DNA from: Zoogloea sp. | GTDB taxonomy: Bacteria > Pseudomonadota > Gammaproteobacteria > Burkholderiales > Rhodocyclaceae | Reading direction: 5' to 3' | Length of the DNA stretch: 64,000 nucleotides | Assembly (NCBI GenBank): GCA_016720685.1 | Contig: JADKKC010000001.1 | Location: 124,001-188,000, forward strand | Translations under genes and position numbers: made by a program | Notes under the pieces: model-generated | The model's input: only the letters and a program-made list of their open reading frames with translations | Database searches by the model: none | What the model was told of the DNA's origin: nothing | In this document: positions 42,656-51,102 of the stretch, piece after piece | Layout: each line of letters starts with the position of its first letter | Position numbering within the stretch: the stretch's first letter is position 1

Positions 42656-45109
42656 TCAGAAATCGTCGTCTTGGCCGACGAAAGGCGTGGAACCGTCGTT
42701 GATCTTCCCATAACCCGGCACGCTGCGCTTGAGCATGGACAGGGGACTGGAGCCGATGCTGCCGGCGCCGCTGAACTCGAGCTGGAAGAAGAAGGAGCGG
42801 TTGATGTCGTTGGTACTGGTGGTGATGTGCTGGATGACGCTGCGGAATATCCAGCAGCCGCCGTTGTACTCGAGCCCCGCAATGCCCTGGGTCAGGCGAT
42901 GGTCGCGCAGGTTGCGATTGTAGCGACCGACGCCGTACCAGTTGCCCACCAGGGGCCACTGGCCGGTGATGTCGAGGTCACGAAAACCGTCTGGTGAGCC
43001 TTCCACGGTGGAATAGTTGCGCCGATAGCGCCAGCTCACGCCCAGTGATCGGGCGTAGGCGGGCTGGAAGCGCACGCCGACGTTGAAGCGCTCGGTCCAG
43101 TTGTCCCGCGGGTTGTATTGCCAGGCCGTGTCGAACTGGGTCTTGGGGGCAAAGGTGGCGCTGAAGGCGGCCAGAAAGTCGGCTTCCTTGCTGGTTCGCA
43201 CGGGGGTGCTGGAGTTCAGCGCAACGCGCTGGTCGACCAGGTAGTAGCGTTGGCCGATGGCGGCCCGGATCTTCTCGGCGCCGGTATCCGGATCGATGAT
43301 GCGGGTCTGGAGGGCCGTGGTGACCTGGTTGGCATTGGAGATGCGGTCGCCGCCGGTGTACACGTTTTCGGCAAAGATCTGCGCGAAGTTGAAGTCATAG
43401 AAGCCGGAGTCGAAGTTGGGGTATTTCGACTGGTCGCGGTAAGGCACGTAAAGGTAGTAGACCCTCGGTTCCAGGGTCTGGATGTAATCCTTGCCGGCGA
43501 AGTTGGTGTCGCGCTCGAAAGTGACTCCGCTATCCACCGAGACGATGGGCAGGACGCGGGTCAGGGTTTCGTCGCCAACCGAATCGCTGCGACGGGAGAG
43601 GTCGTAGCGGGTGGCGTGCAGGCCCACCTTGGGGGTGATGTAGAACGCGGAGGTCTGCAGCGGCAGCGAAAGCTGGGGGTAAAAGCTGAGACGGCGCCCC
43701 TCGGTGAGGGTCGGGTGGCTGAAATCGACGAATTCGCTGGCCAGCTGGAAGGTGGTGCCGCCAAAGACTTCCGGGCGGTTGGCGGTGAGCGTGAGCTGGG
43801 GCAGGCGCTTGTAGGGCTCGCCAACCTTCACGTTGGTCTTGGGGTCCTGCAGGGTCTGGAAGGACTGCAGCATGCCGGTGGCCGTCCACCAGCCGCCGCC
43901 CGAGTAGGCGATTGAACCCTGCCGCGGGAGGTTGACCTGTGACGTGAGGGCCAGCCGGGTACTCATGTCGATGAAGTAGCGCGGGTCGGAAACCCCGGCA
44001 AAATCAATGTTGCCGGACCAGCCGCTGCCGAAATCGTGGTTGTGGCGAACCGAGCCGGCGTAGCGGCTGCGCTGCTCGACCTGGTCGTTCGGCAGGTACT
44101 CGAGGTAGGTGATGCCCTTGTACTGCGGCGTGATGTAGCGCGTCTCGTTACGCAGCTGCGCGCCGCGCAGGCCCATGTAGCGCACCGTCAGGGTGTCGTC
44201 GTAATTGGGCGCGAGGTTGAAATAATACGGAATCGAGAGATCGACACCGGCCTTGTTCGACGTGCCGAAGGTGGGCGAGAGCACGCCCGAGCGACGTTGG
44301 TCGGCAAGCGGAAAGTCAGCCCACGGCAGGTAGCCGAGCGGCAGTCCCTTGAATACCAGTGTGCCGCCTTTGGCCTCGCCGATCTCCCGGTCGTAGTCGA
44401 GTTCGAGCTCGTTGGCGCGGAGGTACCAGTCGGGCTGATCCGGCTTGCAGCTGGTCCAGGTGCCATTGAGGAAGCGGAACTGGTTTTCCCCTTCGAGTAC
44501 CAGGGAATCCGCCGAGCCATGCCCGGTGAGCGGCTGCTGCGAGCGCGGCACCGACTGGTTGGGCAGCAGATACTGCCCCGGCGGCGCCGGACGCGGCGGG
44601 CGGCTGATCACATAGCTGGGCGAATCGAAAACGCCGACCTGCTCGCCGACCTTCATGCGTGCATGGGGGCCGCTCATCGTGTCGGTGCCGCGGATGACCT
44701 GCACATCACCGGTGGCATCGACCTCGTCGGTCTGCTCGAAATAATGAAGCTTGTCACCCAGGATGCGGGTGTTGTCGCGGATGAGTTCGGCAGAGCCTTC
44801 GGCTACCGCGTCCACATCCTGGCGACCAAAAACCTTTGCGGCAAGGATTCGCGTGGAACCCGGCGGGGCCGGCGCGGGTGGCGCTGCGGTGCTGACGGGG
44901 CGTGCCGCCTGGCCGGCCGGCCGGGCGCCTGCCGCGGCCCGCGCCGGCGTGGCCGCAGCAGGCCTCGCCACGGGCGCAGGCGCTGCCGACGGCGCGCGGC
45001 CGAGCAGTGCGGACGGGACCACAAAGGGAGGAAGAACCTCGGCACCCGCACGCCCCCAGAGGGCGAACAAGGCGATGGACAAGAAGCGTAATTGCGTACG
45101 TGGTTTCAT
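42656..45109 (-). CDS. lptD: LPS-assembly outer-membrane protein LptD
   Basis: LptD with LptE inserts lipopolysaccharide in the outer leaflet. ATG 45109 gives 817 residues: signal peptide (about 1-23), an unusual Ala/Pro/Arg-rich linker (about 39-84), a periplasmic beta-jellyroll (ILAAKVFGRQDVDAVAEG, YFEQTDEVDATGDVQVIRG), then the 26-strand barrel ending near QDDDF. The protein has only two Cys, in TWTSCKPDQPDWY and YNGGCWIFRSV, so it can form one interdomain disulfide, where E. coli forms two. It is divergent from amgK and followed by surA. The frame remains open upstream of 45109 opposite amgK, without meaning. Confidence 0.94.
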   Translation of the reverse strand: MKPRTQLRFLSIALFALWGRAGAEVLPPFVVPSALLGRAPSAAPAPVARPAAATPARAAAGARPAGQAARPVSTAAPPAPAPPGSTRILAAKVFGRQDVDAVAEGSAELIRDNTRILGDKLHYFEQTDEVDATGDVQVIRGTDTMSGPHARMKVGEQVGVFDSPSYVISRPPRPAPPGQYLLPNQSVPRSQQPLTGHGSADSLVLEGENQFRFLNGTWTSCKPDQPDWYLRANELELDYDREIGEAKGGTLVFKGLPLGYLPWADFPLADQRRSGVLSPTFGTSNKAGVDLSIPYYFNLAPNYDDTLTVRYMGLRGAQLRNETRYITPQYKGITYLEYLPNDQVEQRSRYAGSVRHNHDFGSGWSGNIDFAGVSDPRYFIDMSTRLALTSQVNLPRQGSIAYSGGGWWTATGMLQSFQTLQDPKTNVKVGEPYKRLPQLTLTANRPEVFGGTTFQLASEFVDFSHPTLTEGRRLSFYPQLSLPLQTSAFYITPKVGLHATRYDLSRRSDSVGDETLTRVLPIVSVDSGVTFERDTNFAGKDYIQTLEPRVYYLYVPYRDQSKYPNFDSGFYDFNFAQIFAENVYTGGDRISNANQVTTALQTRIIDPDTGAEKIRAAIGQRYYLVDQRVALNSSTPVRTSKEADFLAAFSATFAPKTQFDTAWQYNPRDNWTERFNVGVRFQPAYARSLGVSWRYRRNYSTVEGSPDGFRDLDITGQWPLVGNWYGVGRYNRNLRDHRLTQGIAGLEYNGGCWIFRSVIQHITTSTNDINRSFFFQLEFSGAGSIGSSPLSMLKRSVPGYGKINDGSTPFVGQDDDF

Positions 45110-45151
45110 CCCGGGACTGGAACCAGCCGGCGAGCCGACCGCGTGGTTTGA

Positions 45152-45168
45152 TAAACTGCGCGATTTTA
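45152..45168. promoter_or_regulatory. Divergent -10 boxes for lptD and amgK
   Basis: In the 81-base gap, the minus strand reads TAAAAT (45163-45168) toward lptD and the plus strand reads TAAACT (45152-45157) toward amgK. The -35 regions are weak. The overlap would make the two promoters compete. Confidence 0.35.
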
Positions 45169-45190
45169 CACGAACGCATCTCAGACTCCC

Positions 45191-46189
45191 GTGGAACGAC
45201 GCCAACAACTCCAGTCCTGGATCGCCGCCGAATTTCCCGGCCGCGCCTTCGAACTCGCCCCGGCCAGCGCCGACGCCAGCTTCCGGCGTTACTTCCGGCT
45301 TACATTCGCCGACGATCCCGTTTCGCTGATCGTCATGGATGCCCCGCCCAGCCACGAAGACTGCCGCCCCTACATCAAGGTGGCCGGGCTCTTCGGTGCC
45401 GCCGGCGCCCACGTGCCGCAGGTCATCCGGCAAAATCTCGAGGAAGGTTTCCTGCTGCTGTCCGACCTCGGCAGCACCACCTATCTGCAGGCCCTGACCA
45501 AGGACAACGCCCACAATCTTTACGCCGACGCCCTCGGTGCGCTGATCTGCATCCAGAATGCCAGCCAGCCCGGCGTGCTGCCCGAGTACGACCGCGAGAT
45601 GCTGATGCGTGAGCTGGAGCTCTTTCCGGTGTGGTACGTGTCCCGCCACAAGGGCGTCACCCTCACCGAAGAGCAAACCCGGCAGCTCTACGAGATTTTC
45701 GACCACATCCTCGACGTTAACCTCGCCGAGCCCAAGGTCTTCGTCCATCGCGACTACCACAGCCGCAACCTGATGCTTTCCGCGCCCAACCCCGGCGTGC
45801 TGGATTTCCAGGACGCGGTGTATGGGCCCATGAGCTACGACCTCGCCTCGCTGTTCAAGGACGCCTACATCCACTGGGAAGAGGATTTCGTCCTCGACAT
45901 GCTGGCCCGCTACTGGGAAACCGCCCGCGCCCTGGGCCTGCCGGTGCGCGAGGATTTCGCCGAATTCCACCGTGACTACGAATGGATGGGCGTGCAGCGC
46001 CACATCAAGGTGCTCGGCATCTTCGCCCGCCTCTATCACCGCGACGGCAAGGACGGCTACCTCAAGGACATGCCGCTGGTTCTCCACCACCTGCGCAAGA
46101 CCTGCGAGCGCTACAACCAGCTCCGGCCGCTGATGCGCCTGCTCGAAGAGCTCGAGCCGACCGTCACCGAAGTTGGTTTCTCGTTCTGA
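45191..46189 (+). CDS. amgK: Anomeric MurNAc/GlcNAc kinase AmgK
   Basis: AmgK phosphorylates MurNAc at C1 in the cell-wall recycling bypass that leads straight to UDP-MurNAc. The 332-residue product has an aminoglycoside-phosphotransferase fold: ASADASFRRYFRL near the N terminus, the catalytic FVHRDYHSRNLM (HxDxxxxN) and the metal motif LDFQDAVYGP. GTG at 45191 is used. murU follows after 11 bases, and the pair divergent from lptD matches the Pseudomonas arrangement. The route is linked to intrinsic fosfomycin resistance in pseudomonads. Confidence 0.9.
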   Translation: MERRQQLQSWIAAEFPGRAFELAPASADASFRRYFRLTFADDPVSLIVMDAPPSHEDCRPYIKVAGLFGAAGAHVPQVIRQNLEEGFLLLSDLGSTTYLQALTKDNAHNLYADALGALICIQNASQPGVLPEYDREMLMRELELFPVWYVSRHKGVTLTEEQTRQLYEIFDHILDVNLAEPKVFVHRDYHSRNLMLSAPNPGVLDFQDAVYGPMSYDLASLFKDAYIHWEEDFVLDMLARYWETARALGLPVREDFAEFHRDYEWMGVQRHIKVLGIFARLYHRDGKDGYLKDMPLVLHHLRKTCERYNQLRPLMRLLEELEPTVTEVGFSF

Positions 46190-46200
46190 GCGCCCCGGCC

Positions 46201-46887
46201 ATGAAAGCGATGATCCTTGCCGCCGGCCGCGGCGAACGCATGCGCCCGCTCACCGACACCTGCCCCAAGCCGCTCCTGGTGGCGGGCGGCAAGCCGTTGA
46301 TCGTCTGGCACATCGAACGCCTGGCTGCGGCAGGCATCACCGAACTCGTCATCAACCACGCCCACCTCGGGCAGATGATCGAGGACGCGCTGGGCGACGG
46401 CGGCGCCTTCGGGGTGCGCATCGCGTATTCGGCGGAAGGCAAGGCGCTGGAAACCGCCGGCGGCATCGCCCGCGCCCTGCCGCTGCTCGGCGATGCGCCC
46501 TTCCTGGTGGTGAATGGCGACGTCTTCTGCGACGCCGATCTGGCCGCCCTCTGTCGGGCGGCGGAATCCCTCCGCGCCGACGGCCCGCTTGCCCACCTGG
46601 TTCTCGTTGCCAACCCGGCCCACCATCCGGGCGGCGACTTCGGCCTTCACCCTGATGGCCTGATCCGCGACGCAGGCGGCGAGCGCCTCACTTTTGCCGG
46701 ACTCGGCGCCTACCATCCGGCCCTGTTCGCCGGCCTGTCGCCCGACGAACCGGCCAAACTGGCCCCGCTGCTGCGCACCGCGATGGCGAATGAGCACGTC
46801 ACCGGCGCCCGTCTCGACGGCCATTGGGTCGATGTGGGCACGCCCGAACGCCTCGCCGAACTGGACGCTCGCCTGCGCGCCGGCTGA
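46201..46887 (+). CDS. murU: MurNAc-1-phosphate uridylyltransferase MurU
   Basis: MurU converts MurNAc-1-phosphate and UTP to UDP-MurNAc. The 228-residue nucleotidyltransferase has ILAAGRGERMRPLTDTCPKP, the uridylyl-binding GKALETAGGIARALPLL and the metal Asp in VVNGDVFCD. Starting at ATG 46201 gives the standard N terminus MKAMILAAG. The context after amgK sets it apart from other sugar nucleotidyltransferases. Confidence 0.9.
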   Translation: MKAMILAAGRGERMRPLTDTCPKPLLVAGGKPLIVWHIERLAAAGITELVINHAHLGQMIEDALGDGGAFGVRIAYSAEGKALETAGGIARALPLLGDAPFLVVNGDVFCDADLAALCRAAESLRADGPLAHLVLVANPAHHPGGDFGLHPDGLIRDAGGERLTFAGLGAYHPALFAGLSPDEPAKLAPLLRTAMANEHVTGARLDGHWVDVGTPERLAELDARLRAG

Positions 46888-47065
46888 CCCACGCAACGCT
46901 GGCGCCAGTGCACCGGTCCGCCTGAAAGCCTGTTGTCTCCGAATTGATTGCGTCATGTCAAGGCGCGTTTGTGCGGTTGGCATAAAGTTGAACAAGGCTG
47001 CGGCAGAATCATTCGGCCCGGCCTGACAACTCATCAACGGGAGGCCGGAAATTAAAAACCATCAT

Positions 47066-48328
47066 TTGCGCATCATTCTCCTGAGCGTTGCGGCGGCAAT
47101 TCTATCGGCCTGCGGCGGCGGAGGCGGAGGCTCGTCGGGCCCGGCAGTGCGCGCGGCCCTGCCCCGGATTGTCGAAGACACTGTTCCCGCCGGAGAGCGC
47201 CTCGACCTGCGCAATCGCAACTATTTTCCGGCGGCAGCGGGCGACACCTGGACCTACTCCGCCGTCCAGGGCGGAGCGAGCATCGGCACCGTTACGCGCA
47301 GCGTGTCGAGCGTCAGCGGCAACGACTTCACCATCGCCGAGGCGGGCTTCGGCTCCACCGAGTACACGAACTACCGGAGCAGCACCGAAGGCCTCGTGCT
47401 AGTCGACCTGATGGGCAATTCGGTATCCGCGGCCGCCCGCGCCCTGATCGGCGAAATCCTGGAATTCGCCGAGCCGTTCTATGCGGTGGGCGGCACGCGC
47501 CGCAGCGTCCGCCAGGGGGACTGGGGCCGCGACGCAGACGGCGACGGCATCAACGAGAGCTTCCGTCTGGAACTCACCCAGCAACTGGTGGGCCTGGAAA
47601 CCGTCAGCCTGCCCCTCGGCAGCGCGGAAACGGCGCATTTTCGCACCGTCATGGCGCTGACCCTGTCACCGTCCAAACCGAGCGAAACGCCCTACACGAT
47701 CAACGCCACCGAGGAAACCTGGTGGGCACCGGGCATCGGGCTGATCCGCGCCGACCGCTCGGCCATCGACGCCCAGAACACGACCGTGATCGCGCCCTAT
47801 TCGCTGCAGATCACCGGCGGCCAGGTTGGTGGCTCCACGCTGTTCGTGGCCCCGCCGGACGGCACCCTCACACGATCACCCTGACCCATAACGCCCTGGT
47901 CTTTGATGCGAGCACCGGCGCGATCAGCTACTCGGCGGCAGTCGGGGCCGAGCCCTTCGCGCTGGCCATGGCAGCCGACGGCAGCGCGCTTTACGTCGGC
48001 CTCAACGGCAGCGGAGATGTGGTCAAGCTGAGCCTGCCGGGCATGGCCGAGCAATGGCGCACCCGCTTGCCGCGCGCACAGCGTGCCGAATCGCCTGGTG
48101 TGCTTCTACTCCGCGCCGGGCAACGGCAGTGACGGACGCCTGGCGCTGGTGGATGCAAGCAACTTTGTGATCCAGGCCACCCCGGCCTACGTCCTGTCGA
48201 GCAAGCAGGAAGCCCCGTCGCAACTCGTCGCCGGAGCCGCCGGCCAAGTGGCCCTGCGCTTCGGTGCGACCTCCTGGCAATCCCCCGCCACGGCGCTGTG
48301 GCTCTTCAGCAGCGCCATGCTCCAGTAA
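47066..48328 (+). pseudogene. Gly-rich lipoprotein gene with two frame breaks
   Basis: The TTG start gives MRIILLSVAAAILSAC followed by six Gly, a clear lipoprotein signal. The first frame runs to 47884 with a beta-rich domain (YFPAAAGDTWTYSAVQ, NATEETWWAPGIGLIRAD). Sensible sequence then continues in a second frame from about 47870 (LVFDASTGAISYSAAVG, ALYVGLNGSGDVVKLSLPG, a beta-propeller-like blade) and a third from about 48080 (RLVCFYSAPGNGSDGRLALV) to 48328. Two indels therefore split one gene of about 420 codons. Function unknown; the first domain resembles repeat modules of surface lipoproteins. Decay or sequence error are both possible. Confidence 0.6.
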
Positions 48329-48529
48329 GGCATCACCCGCATCCGGGCGGATTTCAAGCCGGCCGGATGCCTCTTCCGTCACCTGCATGCAGCCGCCTGC
48401 GCGAACAGGACGGCCGAGCGAACGGATTGCCACCGGGCGGCGTTCAGTCATATCCTCGGATGCTTGCCCGGCCGACCCGGGATTTCTCCCGCAACCGCAT
48501 TCGACACCCCTCGCACCAGGCCACCGCCC

Positions 48530-49846
48530 ATGCCTCTCGACATCAGCCCCTTCCAGGCCCGCCGCGCCCGCCTGCTCGCCACCATGCAGGCCGCCGGCGG
48601 TGGCGTCGCGATCATTCCGACTGCGCCGGAGCGCCTCCGCAACCGCGACACCTCCTACGCCTATCGCTTCGACAGCTACTTCTACTACCTCACCGCCTTC
48701 CGCGAGCCCGAGGCGGTGCTGGTGCTGGTGGCCGGGGACGCGCCGCGCAGCATCCTGTTCTGTCGCACCAAGGACATGGAGCGGGAGATCTGGGACGGCT
48801 ACCGCTTCGGGCCCGACGCCGCGCGGGAAGCCTTCGGTTTCGACGAGGCCCGGCCGATCGCCGAACTCGACGAGCAACTCGGCCTTCTGCTGGCCAACCA
48901 GCCGGCCATCTTCCACTCGGTGGGTTACGAACCCGAATGGGACCGCCGCGTCGCCGATGCCCTCAACCGCGTCCGCGCCCAGGCCCGCACCGGCTGCCAC
49001 GCCCCCGGCCAGATCCGCGACGTGCGCAGCCTCATCGACGAAATGCGCCTCGTGAAGGACGCCGCCGAGATTGCCACCATGCGCCGCGCCGCCGACATCT
49101 CGGCCGGCGCCCACCGCCGCGCCATGCGCAGCGCCCGCCCCGGCGCCTTCGAGTACGAAGTCGAAGCCGAACTGATCCACGAATTTCGCCGCCACGGCAG
49201 CCAGGCCCCGGCCTACACCTCCATCGTCGCCAGCGGCCCCGGCGCCTGCGTGCTGCACTACATCGAAAACGACCGCCAGATGCAGGACGGCGAGCTGCTC
49301 CTGATCGACGCCGGCTGCGAACTCGACGGCTACGCCTCCGACATCACCCGCAGTTTTCCGGTCAATGGGCGCTTCAGCGGGCCGCAGAAGGCCGTCTACG
49401 AACTCGTCCTGGCGGCCCAGGCTGCGGCCATCGCCGAGATCCGCCCCGGCGCCAGCTGGAACGCCGGCCACGACGCCGCCACCCGCGTGCTCACCCAGGG
49501 TTTCATCGACCTGGGCCTGATCAAAGGCAGCCTCGACGACGCCATCGAATCCGGCAGCTATCGCCAGTTCTACATGCACCGCACTGGCCACTGGCTGGGC
49601 CTCGACGTGCACGACGCCGGTGAATACAAGCTCGCCGGCGAATGGCGCACGCTTGCGGCCGGCAACGTGCTGACCGTCGAGCCCGGCGCCTACATCCGCC
49701 CCGCCGACGGCGTGCCGGAAGCCTTCTGGAACATCGGCATCCGCATCGAGGACGACGCCCTCGTCACCGACACGGGCTGCGACATCATCACCATCGCCAC
49801 GCCCAAGAGCGTTGCCGATATCGAAGCCGTGATGGCTGGACGCTGA
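48530..49846 (+). CDS. pepP: Xaa-Pro aminopeptidase
   Basis: PepP removes N-terminal residues that precede proline. ATG 48530 (MPLDISPFQARR) gives 438 residues. The creatinase-type N domain (YRFDSYFYYLTAFREPEAVL) is followed by the pita-bread metallopeptidase. Its metal ligands are two Asp in LLIDAGCELDGYASDITRSF, His in MHRTGHWLGLDVHD, and Glu in VLTVEPGAYI and IGIRIEDDALVT. The ubiH-like gene starts one base after its stop; pepP-ubiH is a conserved proteobacterial pair. Confidence 0.95.
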   Translation: MPLDISPFQARRARLLATMQAAGGGVAIIPTAPERLRNRDTSYAYRFDSYFYYLTAFREPEAVLVLVAGDAPRSILFCRTKDMEREIWDGYRFGPDAAREAFGFDEARPIAELDEQLGLLLANQPAIFHSVGYEPEWDRRVADALNRVRAQARTGCHAPGQIRDVRSLIDEMRLVKDAAEIATMRRAADISAGAHRRAMRSARPGAFEYEVEAELIHEFRRHGSQAPAYTSIVASGPGACVLHYIENDRQMQDGELLLIDAGCELDGYASDITRSFPVNGRFSGPQKAVYELVLAAQAAAIAEIRPGASWNAGHDAATRVLTQGFIDLGLIKGSLDDAIESGSYRQFYMHRTGHWLGLDVHDAGEYKLAGEWRTLAAGNVLTVEPGAYIRPADGVPEAFWNIGIRIEDDALVTDTGCDIITIATPKSVADIEAVMAGR

Positions 49847-49847
49847 G

Positions 49848-50990
49848 ATGGAAAAACACGACATTGCCATCGTCGGCGCCGGCCCGGTGGGGATGACCCT
49901 GGCCCTCGCGCTCAAGGATTCCGGCCTCGACGTCATCCTGCTCGACGCCCGCGCGCGCGGTGCTGCCCGCCACGACCCGCGGGTGCTGGCCCTGTCCCAC
50001 GGCAGCAGGCTGACCCTGGAGCGCCTCGGCGTCTGGGCCCGACTGCCGGCAACGGCCATCGAAACCATCCATATTTCCCACCAGGGCGGCCTTGGCCGCA
50101 GCGTGCTGCGCGCCAGCGAATACGGCCAGCCCGCCCTCGGCTACGTGGTGGCTGCCGGCGATCTGGCCGCCGCGCTCGACGACGCGATCGCCGCGGCCGG
50201 CATTCCGGTGCGCGATCACGCCACGGTGAGCGGCCTCGCGGCCGGCGTCGACGACGTGCTCATCAGCCTCGCAGACGGAACCCACTTGTCGGCGCGCCTT
50301 GCCGCCTGCGCCGAAGGCGCCATCGCCGGCGGCGACGACACGGCCCTCGTCGAGCGCGACTACGGACAGTGCGCCGTCATCAGCGTCGCCACCCCGGCCA
50401 CGCCCCACGGCGGCCGCGCCTGGGAGCGTTTCACCCCGCAGGGCCCGCTGGCCGTGCTGCCGTGCCGCCGCGATTGCGCCATCGTGCACACCGCCAGCCC
50501 CGCCGACGCCGAAGCGCTGATGACCCTGGACGACGAGGCCTACCTCGCCCGCCTGCAAAGCCATTTCGGCGACCGCCTGCGCTTTGCCGCCGTTGGCCCG
50601 CGAGCCTGCTATCCGCTCAAGCTGCGTTACCGCCCCAACCCGGTCGGCCAGCGCACGGTGTGGCTCGGCAACGCCGCCCAAACTTTGCACCCGGTTGCCG
50701 GCCAGGGTTACAACCTGGCCCTGCGCGACGTGTGGGCCTGCGCCCAGGTGCTGCTGAAAGCCGGAGGCGACCCGGGCGCCGCCGACACCCTCGCCACCTA
50801 CGCCCGCGAACGACACCTCGACCGCCAGGGCACGATCCGCGTCACCGACGGCCTCGTGCGGCTGTTCAGCAATGCCGTGGGCCCGCTGCTCCACGCCCGC
50901 GGCGCCGGTCTGCTGGCCCTCGACCTGATCCCGCCGGCACGTCATTTCGTCGCCAAGCGCATGATGTTCGGCGCCCGCGCCTGGCCCTGA
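49848..50990 (+). CDS. ubiH: UbiH/UbiF/VisC-family FAD monooxygenase
   Basis: The 380-residue flavoprotein has the FAD-binding IAIVGAGPVGMTLALAL at the N terminus, ARHDPRVLALSHGSRLTLE, and the second FAD motif GNAAQTLHPVAGQGYNLALRD. This family hydroxylates the quinone ring in ubiquinone synthesis. Because it follows pepP as in many genomes, UbiH is the likeliest member, but the exact carbon (C6, C5 or C1) cannot be told from sequence. The gene is co-transcribed with pepP. Confidence 0.85.
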   Translation: MEKHDIAIVGAGPVGMTLALALKDSGLDVILLDARARGAARHDPRVLALSHGSRLTLERLGVWARLPATAIETIHISHQGGLGRSVLRASEYGQPALGYVVAAGDLAAALDDAIAAAGIPVRDHATVSGLAAGVDDVLISLADGTHLSARLAACAEGAIAGGDDTALVERDYGQCAVISVATPATPHGGRAWERFTPQGPLAVLPCRRDCAIVHTASPADAEALMTLDDEAYLARLQSHFGDRLRFAAVGPRACYPLKLRYRPNPVGQRTVWLGNAAQTLHPVAGQGYNLALRDVWACAQVLLKAGGDPGAADTLATYARERHLDRQGTIRVTDGLVRLFSNAVGPLLHARGAGLLALDLIPPARHFVAKRMMFGARAWP

Positions 50991-51046
50991 CAAAAAAGCC
51001 CGGCGATCCGCCTCAATTGCGGGTCGCCGCGGCGCAGCAAAGGCCG

Positions 51047-51052
51047 TAGAAT
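51047..51052 (+). promoter_or_regulatory. Candidate -10 box of mgtE
   Basis: TAGAAT stands about 50 bases before the mgtE ATG; the -35 is poor. No Mg2+ riboswitch is seen. Confidence 0.35.
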
Positions 51053-51102
51053 CCGCCCCGGCGCGCCGCCCGGCGCCCCGCCGCCACACGGGATGCCCGA
51101 CC

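Noticed and set aside
46975..46995. Sigma-54-like TGGCAT...TTGAAC before the broken lipoprotein gene
   Set aside because: The GG to GC spacing is off by one and the GC dinucleotide is absent.
51002..51030. Hairpin before mgtE as an Mg2+ riboswitch or as a terminator of pepP-ubiH
   Set aside because: The stem has its A-run on the 5' side, so a U-tract would exist only on the minus strand, where no gene ends. The gap is too short for an Mg2+ riboswitch.
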